NCBI RefSeq assembly: GCF_044759095.2
Contig: NZ_JBIYSM020000019.1
Coordinates: forward strand, 1-64,000
Source: JBIYSM02 sp044759095
Lineage (GTDB): Bacteria; Bacillota; Bacilli; Brevibacillales; Brevibacillaceae
Direction of reading: 5' to 3'
Length of the DNA stretch: 64,000 bases
Position 1 is the first letter of the stretch, and each line of letters starts with the position of its first letter. Below, one piece after another: positions 34,861 through 44,438 of this stretch. The notes under the pieces were generated by a model. It saw nothing but the letters and a program-made list of their open reading frames with translations, had not been told where the DNA came from and did not search any database. The position numbers and the translations under genes are program-made.

Positions 34861-36456
34861 TTACTGTTTCGGAACAACAATCGTAAATCTCGATCCGCCT
34901 AGCGTGCTCCTGGCCAGATACATTTGTCCATTTAAAAGCGCCAGGGAGTTTTTTACGATCGCCAGTCCGAGTCCGCGGTTTTCACCGGATTTCGTTGTGA
35001 ATCCGTTCTCAAATATTTTCCTTTCATGTTCCTTGGGAATCCCCTGTCCATTGTCTTCGATATCAAAAATGATATCGCGACCCAAATCGGTAAACGAAAC
35101 TTTTACGGCAGCGTCAAGACCCTTGTTCTCCAAGGCAGCCTCAAGGGCATTGTCAATCACGTTGCCAAGGATCGTCACGAGTAATTTGGTATCGATGGAT
35201 TGTGGAATATCGGTCAAGTTGCTCTCATGATCAATCTCCAACGAAACTTTCAGCTCTTTGGAACGATTCAGTTTGCCGAGCAAACAGGCGGCAATGTACG
35301 GATCCTTCACAGAGGACATGAGGAAAGCGATAATGTCCTGTCGTTCTTTTACTTCATCAGAGATTAAAGCAAGTGCCTTGTCGTATTCTTTTAGCTTTAA
35401 CAAGCCATAAATGGTGTTTAAACGATTCAAATATTCGTGATTTTGCGCACGCATGTTTTCTGAAAAGGTGCTGATTTTTGTCATTTCATCTGTTAACTGC
35501 TCGATCTCCGATTCGGAGCGGAACGTAAACACAACACCCTCCACTTCATTATCCTTAATGATCGGAGAATAATCGATCACAAAAATTTCGTGACCCAGCA
35601 ATATTTTATGGTGGTTTTCTCCCTGGTTTGTTTGAATTACTCCGTGAATGATCTCCAACAAATGGGGATTTGTAATCTTTCCACCGATGGTCAGATGATT
35701 TTGCTGCAAAAGTTCACGAGCCCTTTTATTCATGGAAACGACACGACCGTGCATGTCGACGGCAACAATCGCATCACGAATCGATTCCAGTATGGCTTCT
35801 TTTTCCGTAAACAGAAAGGAGATTTCTTCCGGTTCCAGACCGAAAATCAGCTTTTTTACGCGACGGGCTATGATGATGGCACCGACAACACCAATGACCA
35901 AGAGGAGCAGGGAAAGCTGAATGATTTTCTCTTTATATTCCTCTACTCTTTCCTCCACTTCATCCATGACAAACCCGACCGATGACACTCCGATCGTTTC
36001 CCCGTTTTTGTCGATAATGGGTGTTTTCGCTTTAATAGCCGGTCCCGATATACCCGCTCCTCGATAGATCACTGATTTATTTTCCAGGAAAACGGGATCG
36101 TTGCTCGTTCCCATCGGTTGGCCGATATTTTCAGGATTATAGTGAGAATATCGAATTCCTTCCTTATTTCCGATTACAACGTAACTCGCCCCTGTCTCTA
36201 TGCGAATCTTCTCCGCAATGGGTTGAATTACTTGCGAAGGGTTTTCATCATCGAACGCGTCGATAATCCGCTCGTTCATGGCTGCCAATTTTGCGACAGT
36301 CATGGCTTGCTGCCCGAGATAGCGATCGATGATATCGTCAAGAATGAGGGAAAAGAGCGTATTTCCGATAAACATGCTAAACAGTACGACAATAGAGATC
36401 AGCAGCACCAACTGCGTTAACAGACTGACTCTGCCCTTTTTCCTGGAGGAATTCAT
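34861..36456 (-). CDS. CitA/DcuS-type sensor histidine kinase
   Basis: A 531-residue membrane kinase. The first helix is at residues 12-38 and an extracytoplasmic PAS sensor at about 40-170 (SYVVIGNKEGIRYSHYNPENIGQPM matches the carboxylate-binding fold). A second helix (LSLLLLVIGVVGAIIIARRV) follows, then a cytoplasmic PAS, a SpoOB-like histidine region MRAQNHEYLNRLN and an ATPase domain with DNALEAAL, DNGQGIP and GENRGLGLAIV. It senses an external di- or tricarboxylate and phosphorylates the adjacent regulator. Start ATG 36456 has AGGTGG upstream. Confidence 0.87.
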   Translation of the reverse strand: MNSSRKKGRVSLLTQLVLLISIVVLFSMFIGNTLFSLILDDIIDRYLGQQAMTVAKLAAMNERIIDAFDDENPSQVIQPIAEKIRIETGASYVVIGNKEGIRYSHYNPENIGQPMGTSNDPVFLENKSVIYRGAGISGPAIKAKTPIIDKNGETIGVSSVGFVMDEVEERVEEYKEKIIQLSLLLLVIGVVGAIIIARRVKKLIFGLEPEEISFLFTEKEAILESIRDAIVAVDMHGRVVSMNKRARELLQQNHLTIGGKITNPHLLEIIHGVIQTNQGENHHKILLGHEIFVIDYSPIIKDNEVEGVVFTFRSESEIEQLTDEMTKISTFSENMRAQNHEYLNRLNTIYGLLKLKEYDKALALISDEVKERQDIIAFLMSSVKDPYIAACLLGKLNRSKELKVSLEIDHESNLTDIPQSIDTKLLVTILGNVIDNALEAALENKGLDAAVKVSFTDLGRDIIFDIEDNGQGIPKEHERKIFENGFTTKSGENRGLGLAIVKNSLALLNGQMYLARSTLGGSRFTIVVPKQ

Positions 36457-36711
36457 AAAAATGACCACCTTTGTAACGCCTGCCGCGATAATGTAGCCAG
36501 TTGCTATTACCCATTATAAACCCTTTGTTCGCAGTGTTCAGCAAGTGGTTATTTGATTTGACCATCGTCCGCTCATGCCGATCGTCATCACTTCTTCTTC
36601 AAGCCTCTCTTTGCTCGGCCACGCCTCTGTCGGATTCCGATCCGGGCTCCCCCCGCTTCGCTTCGGTCCCTCGCGGTGCGAACCCAGGGGGGCCTCACCT
36701 CCCCACGCCTC

Positions 36712-36809
36712 GTACATAAAATGAAAAAACGCCTCCGTTTTCCATATAACGGAAGCGTTTTGCAGTGCTCTCCACAAGGGTGCTTTTATTTTATGTATGG
36801 TGGAGGCGG
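36712..36809 (-). repeat. Copy of ssrA tail and terminator, left end of Wadjet island
   Basis: From 36772 to 36809 the sequence is identical to the true ssrA 3' end, spacer and half of its terminator (38 bp, compare 47775-47812). The flank CGTACATAAAAT at about 36712 also matches the sequence beyond the ssrA terminator, but another hairpin (AACGCCTCCGTT...AACGGAAGCGTT, 36728-36759) replaces part of the stem. This is the outer boundary repeat of the 10.6-11-kb segment ending at ssrA. The surrounding 36,457-37,073 is otherwise non-coding, with GC-rich island-edge sequence at 36,565-36,710. Confidence 0.78.
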
Positions 36810-36849
36810 TTCGTGGCAGATTAATCCACGATCCTCAGAGACATGTTAA

Positions 36850-36879
36850 GAAGACCTCCTCTTACGCAAGGAGGTCTTC
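36850..36879. terminator. Strong hairpin inside island edge
   Basis: GAAGACCTCC, loop and GGAGGTCTTC are perfectly complementary over 10 bp. There is no T run on either side, so it may be an mRNA-end hairpin or a recombination-site arm. Confidence 0.45.
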
Positions 36880-36967
36880 CGGGGCTTTCCCCATATCAAT
36901 CCGCTACATAGCCAATGCTATGGGATCAATGTAATGATATTATATGCTGTAAACCAAAAAATATGAC

Positions 36968-36996
36968 AAAAGAGCAACTATGATAGTTGCTCTTTT
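36968..36996. terminator. Bidirectional terminator at end of jet-mazF operon
   Basis: AAAAGAGCAACTA and TAGTTGCTCTTTT form a perfect 13-bp stem with A and T tracts on both sides, 78 bases past the stop of the MazF/PemK-like gene. It ends the five-gene operon. Confidence 0.8.
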
Positions 36997-37073
36997 GGGA
37001 TCAATTAGGTTTACGTGATTGCTCACGGGATCAATGCTTTCACTATGAATTATTGCATGACAAAAAGCTTCTG

Positions 37074-37577
37074 TCAAGTTTCGTTATGTCTTGTGGTAAA
37101 CAATTTCCTAATTGCCTCATCAATTTTGACTATGTCTTGATGACTTACGGAAGCTACCCTTCCCTTTACTCGTAACGGATACGTGATTCTTCTTAAGCTT
37201 ATCGTTCGAATCTGTTCGATTAGCGCTGTGTTATTAAAGTGCTCCAGATCGATATGGAAAAAGTATTCATCGTTCAGGCGCTGTGTCGTTAGTGGCACAA
37301 CTACGGCGATTGGAGCTTCTTTTGTGCTCCATAGAAGAACAACTGGCCGGTGCTTATTTTCTTCGCTACCTATATTTTCCCCCAATTCTGCCCAATAGAT
37401 TCCCTTTCGGAAAATGGGAAAATGAAAGGATGGTTCCGAACCAAATGCTAACATAGCTTTCAGTTTCATCCACTTTACAAATTTCACAGCTTTTTCACGA
37501 TCCGTTTGTATGGTAAGTATCTCTTTTATCTCACTCCATACCTTATCAAAATCCTCTTCTTGCGATCCCTGAAACAA
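37074..37577 (-). CDS. MazF/PemK-like protein, fifth gene of Wadjet operon
   Basis: A 167-residue protein. Residues about 55-165 are a MazF/PemK fold: GIYWAELGENIGSEENKHRP, VVVPLT and the active-site type strand ALIEQIRTISLRRI. MazF proteins are ribosome-independent or sequence-specific mRNA endonucleases. The first 55 residues are an added helical segment (EEDFDKVWSEIKEILTI) not in standard MazF. It starts at TTG 37577. Its Shine-Dalgarno GGAGGTG consists of the last codons of jetD, and the two genes are three bases apart, so translation is coupled. No antitoxin gene of MazE, PemI or other small type is beside it. Function within Wadjet is unknown. Confidence 0.75.
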   Translation of the reverse strand: MFQGSQEEDFDKVWSEIKEILTIQTDREKAVKFVKWMKLKAMLAFGSEPSFHFPIFRKGIYWAELGENIGSEENKHRPVVLLWSTKEAPIAVVVPLTTQRLNDEYFFHIDLEHFNNTALIEQIRTISLRRITYPLRVKGRVASVSHQDIVKIDEAIRKLFTTRHNET

Positions 37578-37580
37578 TCC

Positions 37581-39020
37581 CTACACCTCCGACCCGTAAG
37601 CTTCCACCCAATCATGCAATAGCTCTTCAACAAACACTTCCTGATGAACCTTTGACGCAAGCAAACTCATACGGGTACAAAGGCTGTTATCCCAATCAAC
37701 CGTCATTTTTTGCAGTTGCTCTTTCTCCTGATCCGCCAAAGTCATACCGTAATGAGCGAATCTTTCGTAATCCGCCACGCTCATCCGCCACGGCACAAAG
37801 TGCTTCCCATATCTCCGCGCAAGTCCTTGTGCAATAGTCAATCCTTTTACATCGAAATCTCCAGAATAGTGAAGCCGCACGTCATTTTGGTCACTTGCCT
37901 CCAAACAACGGTCTATCAATCGAATCGTTGCCGCACTCGCTTGTCCGTTTAAACAGATTAAAATCGGAGCGCTATCATAGGACGAACGGTTCCTATATTT
38001 CTCATATTGCAGCGTTCCATCCAACAAAGTCGCAAAGACCGAAGGATTTTCAACTACATACAGGCCGGAGAATTTTGGAATGGCAGTCAATCTCTCTACC
38101 TGTCTCAGTGTTAGAACAAGCTCTTCACTCTTTTCTGTCAGTTGCGGCGCAAAGAGAATGACTTGGGAAGAGATATCATCGTCAGCTATGCCAGCGAATC
38201 GATACGTTTTTCGAATTTCTAAGCTTCTGACTGGATCAGCCACATGAATCCCGCCCATGTCAATTATGCCGGACGACTCCCATTCATCGTCAGCATCCAT
38301 TGAGTCGAGTGAATCGTTTGGCTTGTCATCCGATACCTCTGAAAAAATCTCTCGAAGACCGTGCCACAGCAATCGTCCGGCAGGATTTTTGAAATCAAAC
38401 GCGTGGGCGTCTCTTGCAACCTTCGCAGCCAGCACGGGGAGGCGAATCAAAATGCCGGAAACTTCACCGTCATCCTGTACAATCTTTTTCTGCTTCCTCT
38501 CCCACACACGGCTAAGCGCATCCAGGCAGTATACAAATTGTTGACGGGCATCTTCCGGATTTTGCACATGTAGTCTGCGCAAAATCCGGCTTCCTTGTGC
38601 TGCTCCTATACGCAATCGTTCCACCCATTCGACGATCCGTACCGGCAATTGGCCACACCTCATTGCCTTCAACGACTCATCGATAAAGTGATTCCAATTT
38701 CTCTCAGCTTGTTGTTCCCGTTCGGCTCGCGTCAATACCTCCTGCCCATCCAAACAAGCAAGCAATTCCTGAATCGTGAAGCCGCTTTGGTGCAAGATGT
38801 TTTCCAGTTTTCGTATCGAGAATTTCAAATCTTCCCCAGGCTTCTGTAGTTCTCTCAGTAGTCCTCCTAACACATCGCATTCTTCGGAAGTAAGCTGTTT
38901 CACTCGAATGAATCCGGACAAGCCTCGCGCACGATAAGTGGCTCGAACAGCATCTAAAAATCGCGCAAGCCCAGGCTCGGAAAAAAATGCCTTGATCTCA
39001 TTCATCCGTAGTTCGTCCAT
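37581..39020 (-). CDS. jetD: Wadjet type II JetD, Toprim nuclease subunit
   Basis: A 479-residue protein matching the DUF3323/DUF2399 (TIGR02679-type) family. The N-terminal part (AFFSEPGLARFLDAVRATYRARG) binds DNA. The C-terminal Toprim domain has its glutamate in VVENPSVF near residue 325 and the DxD pair in YSGDFDVKG near residue 390. JetD is the nuclease that cuts plasmid DNA extruded by the SMC subunits. The start is ATG 39020 (MDELRMNE) with GAGGAG seven bases upstream, overlapping jetC by 23 bases; ATG 39026 is too close to that site. All catalytic residues look intact. Confidence 0.88.
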   Translation of the reverse strand: MDELRMNEIKAFFSEPGLARFLDAVRATYRARGLSGFIRVKQLTSEECDVLGGLLRELQKPGEDLKFSIRKLENILHQSGFTIQELLACLDGQEVLTRAEREQQAERNWNHFIDESLKAMRCGQLPVRIVEWVERLRIGAAQGSRILRRLHVQNPEDARQQFVYCLDALSRVWERKQKKIVQDDGEVSGILIRLPVLAAKVARDAHAFDFKNPAGRLLWHGLREIFSEVSDDKPNDSLDSMDADDEWESSGIIDMGGIHVADPVRSLEIRKTYRFAGIADDDISSQVILFAPQLTEKSEELVLTLRQVERLTAIPKFSGLYVVENPSVFATLLDGTLQYEKYRNRSSYDSAPILICLNGQASAATIRLIDRCLEASDQNDVRLHYSGDFDVKGLTIAQGLARRYGKHFVPWRMSVADYERFAHYGMTLADQEKEQLQKMTVDWDNSLCTRMSLLASKVHQEVFVEELLHDWVEAYGSEV

Positions 39021-42000
39021 ATCCATTCTCCTCACTTGCAGCCGCCGCTTCATCAGTGGGAAACAATTCGAGTCGCTTTCCATTCCAGCGATAGCGGAAC
39101 AACGTAACAAAGTCGGCATCATTGGGGCGATAGATTTCCACCACAGACAGACTCGGGACCGTATCATAACAACCCCAGAGCACCTGCGAGGTCATCATGT
39201 AGTCGAAATTCATTTCGGTCAGGAGCTTGAACAAGTCGCGGATATTTTCTTCGTCAACACCGGCAAACGCCTCGTCCAGAGAGATGATTTTGGGCGCTTC
39301 GGGACTGGCGTCTGCGTACCGTGAATACGTAGCGGCAAACAGCGGGATGTACATCGACATCGCTTTTTCGCCACCGCTCATCACGTTGAATCTCGAGTCG
39401 GTCAACTCCCGGTATCCTGCCTCCCCGCCCTTTTTGTACCGAAGCATAAACTGGAACCACGTCCGGTAATCCAGGATCTCGTAAATGTGTTTGCGAAGCG
39501 ACTCTCTCTCTTCCTGTGCCCCCTGTTTCGCCCACTGGATCCGCGAGCGGAAATGCTCGATCATTCGTTCAACCTCGTCTTCCCGCAGCAGCCGCGCATC
39601 CCGGCGCAAAAGCTCCACCAATTGCTCGGCGTTCATCTCTTTTTCCGACTGTGCGGCTTTGGGGACCCATTGCAACTGCAATTTCAATCCGCTTGAGGTG
39701 TTGCGCTCTGCCATCAGCCGGTTCATTTCCTTGATCCACTGTTCGGCACGCATAATGCGCTGGCGAATCGTTTTGCCTACGCTGCGCAAGATAATTTCTT
39801 CGTAAAGCTGTCGATCCTTTTCATCCAGCAAACCGGACTGCTCCAAAATCAGGGCGTTAATCTCCTCCAGCAGGGCAGACGGGGTTTGCGGTCGCAACCG
39901 ATCGCGCATTGATACAACTGTTACCCGCCCGGTCTTGTCATCAACCACGGCTTCCAGCGCATAATCCATTAATAATTGGCGGACCGCATTAAACTGATCG
40001 AGCAACGACGAAGTCACGCTTTCGCGGTTTCTGCCCGCCGAGGAAGGCTGCAATTCCTGATAGACGGCTTTGCAAAGGCGAAATACCTCAAGATCGTCCC
40101 ATTCCGATCTGGATACATCCGTCCAGTCCGCTACAAGCCCCAATGACATTTCTCCATTCCATCTTTGCATAGCGCGTTCTACTGCCTGTTGCAGTTCGTC
40201 GAATTGACGTTTTCTTGTCTCGAGTCGCTCCATGTACCGCGCCCGATCTTTTTCCGCCTCTCTTATTCTTTGGTCTTCGTCAACGATTTGTCCTTCCAAT
40301 CCTTTTTTCTCTGCATGTAACCGGGAGATGCGTTCATACAAATCGTGGATGCCCAACTCCTGCATGTGGCGACGCAGGCTCTCGACCTTTACTTTCAAAG
40401 AGTGATATTTCTCCTCCAGCTCGTACGCCAGTTCTGTTTCATTTTCAACTTCCGACAGCAGTTCCTCTGCCTCTTCTTGCAACCTCCGAATGGTTTGAGC
40501 CGACTGCCTGTACTGTCTCCACTCCGCATGCAAATCGGATAGGCCGTTCAAATAATGCTGGATCGTTTCTCTCGCTACTTGCAACTCTCCGAGGTTGTTG
40601 AGGCGGGACCATTGCTCGGTGCTGACTGCCAACTCGATTTTCAGCTGCTGCCAATGATTGTTCTTTTCCCGCACCCGATCGGCCATCCGCTGCGCATGGG
40701 CCATCACCGCATTGAGTCGGTGCACGGCTTCGGCCAGCGCGTCCAATCGCTCTTGAGCCAGCTTGTCATCCGGAAACGCCTGCACATCCTCATCCACCTG
40801 AGTAATGGCCACCTGGATTTCACTTACTTGCTTGGATAACTCCTCCAGTTGTTGATCACATGCCTCTATCTCGCGCTGCAACCGTTCAATTTCCGCCAGC
40901 TTGAAGCGACGGCGGGCTTCCTTACCGATAAAACGGGCTGGCTGGGTATCCGTCACACACCCGCGAACCGGCCCAAATTGAAAGAAGGAGGAGCCAATCC
41001 AGATAGACGTTGTGTCCAACTCTTCAAATTGCGGCGTGTCGTCTACCTCTCTCCAGGCAAACGTCCGCAAAACAGCATCGATCATTGCTTCATCCAGACC
41101 TCTTTCCGGCGATGGAACAGGCTTCAGCACATCGGCGAGGGTATACCCCCATTCCACTGGCGCAGGTGTAAGCCATACTTCTTCCCCTTCTTCGAGTCTG
41201 CCAATACGTCCATCAGGGGTTACCCATGCGTCAAGCAAACCGCAAGCGCTCAGTACTCCTTCGATGCGGGCTCGCTCCTCCTCGGTCCAGTGTCCCAGGA
41301 AATCGCACACCGCATAAAGCGGTGCCCCTTCTCCTGCACCCCGGCTAACACGCGAAGCTGTTCTAGCGTCGCTGCGTTCCGGCTCCGGTTCACGGCTCTC
41401 CCGCCAAGCCTGCTGCTCCCGCTTGTGATCGGCCCGCTCTTCTTCGATCCGCTGCATGTCGTGGCGGAGTTGCCACTCCTGTTCCTTCCATTGTCTCCGA
41501 ATCTCTTCTGCGGTTTCTATTACAGGTTGCTTCACACTGGCGTAATTCCTGTTTGTCACAGAAATAGCAGAAACCGCCTGCAAAATCCGCTGGAACGTCT
41601 TTTCTTCAACAGCAAGCCCTTTCACTCGCTGTTTCCACTGAACAATCTCCTCTTTTAGCTGTTGCAGGGCCGCTTCTGTCTGCTTTTCAGACTCAACCTT
41701 CGCCAGTTCGGCTGCGTCACGTTCCTGACGTATGGCTCCCAGTTCCTTCTCCAATTCCTGCAGACTGTTCCACGCTTCCCGCTCTGCCTGCGCAATCTTC
41801 CATGCATGCTCGATCGCTTCGCGGTGGCGGGCCACATCCTTTTTCCACTCAAGAACAAATCTGTCTTCTTCAGGAGGATGTTGGTGCCAATAACGATGGT
41901 AGACATCGTGCTCGGCAAGTTCCATCTCCCTTGCCAGACTCTCCAGTTCCAGCAGCTGTTCTTCCTGGGCGCGCAACTGCTCTGTCATTAGACCTTCATT

Positions 42001-43197
42001 CCGCACGATTTCCGATTGCATCCGGTCCTGACGCTGTCTTAGTCCATTAATGCGTGCACGCGATTTGTGCAAATACTGCCCTGTTTCGGCAAAACTCCCC
42101 TCCATCGCTTGCAGTTCTCTATGCTTTTCAATGGCTTCATGCCGATTCAATACATCCAGATCTGCATTAACTTCTTGCAAACGGACGCGGTATCCCTGCA
42201 ACCGCTGATGGGAATCCGATAATTTTTGTTCAATTTCACTGCACTGAGCTTGAACTTCTTCAACATGCTTCGCAGCTTCGTCCGCTTTTGCTTTGGCATC
42301 AAGCACCTCCTCTGATGCTTGATAGAGGAGAAATCGATTATAACGGTCATATGATTTCTCCAGCTTTTCCAGCTCGCTCTGGTGCAGCTTTAGCTCATCC
42401 AAACGATCCGCGATCTGGTCCATATCTTCCAAAACCTCGGAAAGTGGGCGCAAGTCATCTTCCTGGAGGGGCGGCAGCGCTTCCGTCAAGATATGATAAA
42501 TAGCCGATGGTTTGAAATCTTTGGACAACTTCGGGCTGCGTAGCTGGATGATCAAGTTCATTAAATCGGCAAAGGCCTCGCTGTCGTAAAAGCCAAATAA
42601 CGCTTTGTTCACCAGATCGCGGTACGCTTTTTGTTCCTGTACCACCTGTCCCCCGGCACCGATCCTCGCTTCCAATTCACGTCGATCAAGGGGGTATTTT
42701 CCTTTCCCCTCCAACCAGGCAACCCGGTCATACAACCAGAAATCCTGGTTCACCCGGCGGCCGTCGTCCAGCAGAAACCCCCAAAAGCTTACCTGGGAAG
42801 CAGCCCTGCGCGCACGCAACCCGATGCCGATCGTTTTGTATATGCCTTTTTGCGGATGATGGAACTCCATCCATAAATACCCGATACGGTCGGTATGTTT
42901 GCCATCATCGCCCAGCAAATAATATTCAACGCGTCGGTCCCGTGAGCCAAACGGGTCCAAACGCTGCGGCCGCTTGTCGCCATCCAGCACCAGCGGGAGG
43001 AAGCTTTGCATCGTCACTGATTTTCCCGCGCCGTTTGTCCCACGCAGGATGAGACGCCCTTCCTCCAGTGAAATTTCTTCATCATCGTACACCCAAAAAT
43101 TGAAGATGCCTGCCCGTGCCATCTCCCAGCGGTTGCGTGTCTGATTTTCAGCAACAGCAGCGGTAGACTCATTCAACGATTCATTTTCAAGCTGCAT
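38998..43197 (-). CDS. jetC: Wadjet type II JetC, SMC-like ATPase
   Basis: A 1,399-residue SMC/MukB-like ATPase of the TIGR02680 type. Walker A (GTNGAGKS, residues 53-60) is followed by the family segment LPLVLDGDKRPQRLDPFGSRD. Two long coiled-coil stretches flank a hinge-like middle. The C-terminus has the signature VMSGGEKAMSMYIPLFAAT and Walker B IISLDEAFAGVDEEN. It is the DNA motor that extrudes loops of small circular DNA. ATG 43197 (MQLENESL) with GGGGAGGGAG lies 14 bases after jetB. The reading frame is uninterrupted across 4.2 kb, so the system is probably live. Confidence 0.92.
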   Translation of the reverse strand: MQLENESLNESTAAVAENQTRNRWEMARAGIFNFWVYDDEEISLEEGRLILRGTNGAGKSVTMQSFLPLVLDGDKRPQRLDPFGSRDRRVEYYLLGDDGKHTDRIGYLWMEFHHPQKGIYKTIGIGLRARRAASQVSFWGFLLDDGRRVNQDFWLYDRVAWLEGKGKYPLDRRELEARIGAGGQVVQEQKAYRDLVNKALFGFYDSEAFADLMNLIIQLRSPKLSKDFKPSAIYHILTEALPPLQEDDLRPLSEVLEDMDQIADRLDELKLHQSELEKLEKSYDRYNRFLLYQASEEVLDAKAKADEAAKHVEEVQAQCSEIEQKLSDSHQRLQGYRVRLQEVNADLDVLNRHEAIEKHRELQAMEGSFAETGQYLHKSRARINGLRQRQDRMQSEIVRNEGLMTEQLRAQEEQLLELESLAREMELAEHDVYHRYWHQHPPEEDRFVLEWKKDVARHREAIEHAWKIAQAEREAWNSLQELEKELGAIRQERDAAELAKVESEKQTEAALQQLKEEIVQWKQRVKGLAVEEKTFQRILQAVSAISVTNRNYASVKQPVIETAEEIRRQWKEQEWQLRHDMQRIEEERADHKREQQAWRESREPEPERSDARTASRVSRGAGEGAPLYAVCDFLGHWTEEERARIEGVLSACGLLDAWVTPDGRIGRLEEGEEVWLTPAPVEWGYTLADVLKPVPSPERGLDEAMIDAVLRTFAWREVDDTPQFEELDTTSIWIGSSFFQFGPVRGCVTDTQPARFIGKEARRRFKLAEIERLQREIEACDQQLEELSKQVSEIQVAITQVDEDVQAFPDDKLAQERLDALAEAVHRLNAVMAHAQRMADRVREKNNHWQQLKIELAVSTEQWSRLNNLGELQVARETIQHYLNGLSDLHAEWRQYRQSAQTIRRLQEEAEELLSEVENETELAYELEEKYHSLKVKVESLRRHMQELGIHDLYERISRLHAEKKGLEGQIVDEDQRIREAEKDRARYMERLETRKRQFDELQQAVERAMQRWNGEMSLGLVADWTDVSRSEWDDLEVFRLCKAVYQELQPSSAGRNRESVTSSLLDQFNAVRQLLMDYALEAVVDDKTGRVTVVSMRDRLRPQTPSALLEEINALILEQSGLLDEKDRQLYEEIILRSVGKTIRQRIMRAEQWIKEMNRLMAERNTSSGLKLQLQWVPKAAQSEKEMNAEQLVELLRRDARLLREDEVERMIEHFRSRIQWAKQGAQEERESLRKHIYEILDYRTWFQFMLRYKKGGEAGYRELTDSRFNVMSGGEKAMSMYIPLFAATYSRYADASPEAPKIISLDEAFAGVDEENIRDLFKLLTEMNFDYMMTSQVLWGCYDTVPSLSVVEIYRPNDADFVTLFRYRWNGKRLELFPTDEAAAASEENGYGRTTDE

Positions 43198-43211
43198 GAA
43201 TCTCCCTCCCC

Positions 43212-44438
43212 TTATTCCAGATCTTCTGCTTGATAGTTGCCATTCCAACGGCCCAGCACGGGGGAAATGGCGAACCGGTTTTCATCCTGCCAACGTCCCA
43301 ATCCCCATTCACTCATATGCCTGGTCAAAGCTTCAGCCAATTCTGCCGCTGTCATCTCCTGGTGCTCCTTGCTCCAGTATTCTTTGTAGCGTTGGCGCAA
43401 AACAAGCAACAGATTTTCCAAATCCGTGCGGCCAAGCACCATCTCCCCATTTTGTTCCACATACCAAAGCGACGACTCAGCATGCAGCAGCCGTCTCAAT
43501 TCTCCCGCTAACAGCAATACCAAATCGGATATAGCCGACATGGTGGGAAAAAGATCTCCGTCACTGGTGGAGTCTGGATGAAAAAACAATAATCCTTCCC
43601 GATACCGGCTTCCTTCCCAGCCAAACATGGTACGGAGTTGCTCGATCAACGACCTGCGCTGGGTAATGACATAGTACAAATCGTCCGGATCCCAATCCTG
43701 ATCCAGGATAACCGGCTCCAATAAAAGCCTCCTGTAGACACGATGCCGACGCCTTCTCATTTCTCCGTCTGCTGTGTCCGTATAGACCATCTGGATATTG
43801 AGTTCATGAATTTCAGTGAAGCGTGTAAGCTCCTCTGGAAAGTGACGCAGCACATATCGGACATACGGGGTGCATTCGTAGAGGACATTGTTTTCATCGT
43901 TGTGGGCCCAATCCTGCTCATCACCATCCACCGCGATTAGCACCCCAAGCTGTTTGAGCTTCTTTAATGCACGCACCATCGACAAACGGTGGTGATAGAG
44001 TTCCCAATCGACATGCAGTCCCGTTCCAACCATCTGTTCCCGGATTTGTACCACCATGTCTTTTAACAGGAATTGGTCCAACTCCGTTTTCCCTTCCAAA
44101 AACCATAATCCGTAGGTAAAAAAGGTATAATCCCTCGGCTCACGAAATTCCTGGATGCCCATCCACGGGTATGCCCGCAACGGAGCCTTGTCCAATTTTG
44201 CCATGGCCCTGGTCAGGATCAAGGGAAATCCGGCGTATTCCGCAAACCAGTCCCTCAGTTCACGATACTGGTCGCGAATCCAGTAAAACAACTCCGGATC
44301 CTCCTCCTTGGTGATCCACGGTCGGTTGAGCAGAGCAAGGGCGCATGCCTTGCGTCTTTCCCGCCACACATCGTCTCCTGCTCTGCCTTGCATCCGCATA
44401 CGACGCAGAGCCCACGACCGAGTACCGCCTCTACCCAT
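43212..44438 (-). CDS. jetB: Wadjet type II JetB, kite-type subunit
   Basis: A 408-residue protein of the DUF2398 (TIGR02678) family, recognised by ACALALLNRPWITKEEDPELF and DWFAEYAGFPLILTRAMAKLDK. JetB is a winged-helix kite subunit that binds the SMC necks and the kleisin JetA. Start ATG 44438 (MGRGGTRSW) follows AAGGAGGAG and overlaps the jetA stop by eight bases. The longer frame would begin inside jetA without a ribosome binding site. Confidence 0.9.
   Translation of the reverse strand: MGRGGTRSWALRRMRMQGRAGDDVWRERRKACALALLNRPWITKEEDPELFYWIRDQYRELRDWFAEYAGFPLILTRAMAKLDKAPLRAYPWMGIQEFREPRDYTFFTYGLWFLEGKTELDQFLLKDMVVQIREQMVGTGLHVDWELYHHRLSMVRALKKLKQLGVLIAVDGDEQDWAHNDENNVLYECTPYVRYVLRHFPEELTRFTEIHELNIQMVYTDTADGEMRRRRHRVYRRLLLEPVILDQDWDPDDLYYVITQRRSLIEQLRTMFGWEGSRYREGLLFFHPDSTSDGDLFPTMSAISDLVLLLAGELRRLLHAESSLWYVEQNGEMVLGRTDLENLLLVLRQRYKEYWSKEHQEMTAAELAEALTRHMSEWGLGRWQDENRFAISPVLGRWNGNYQAEDLE

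Noticed and set aside
37581..39167. Longer JetD start at 39167
   Set aside because: The extra 49 codons lie inside jetC, lack a ribosome binding site and do not resemble the family; ATG 39020 has a good site.
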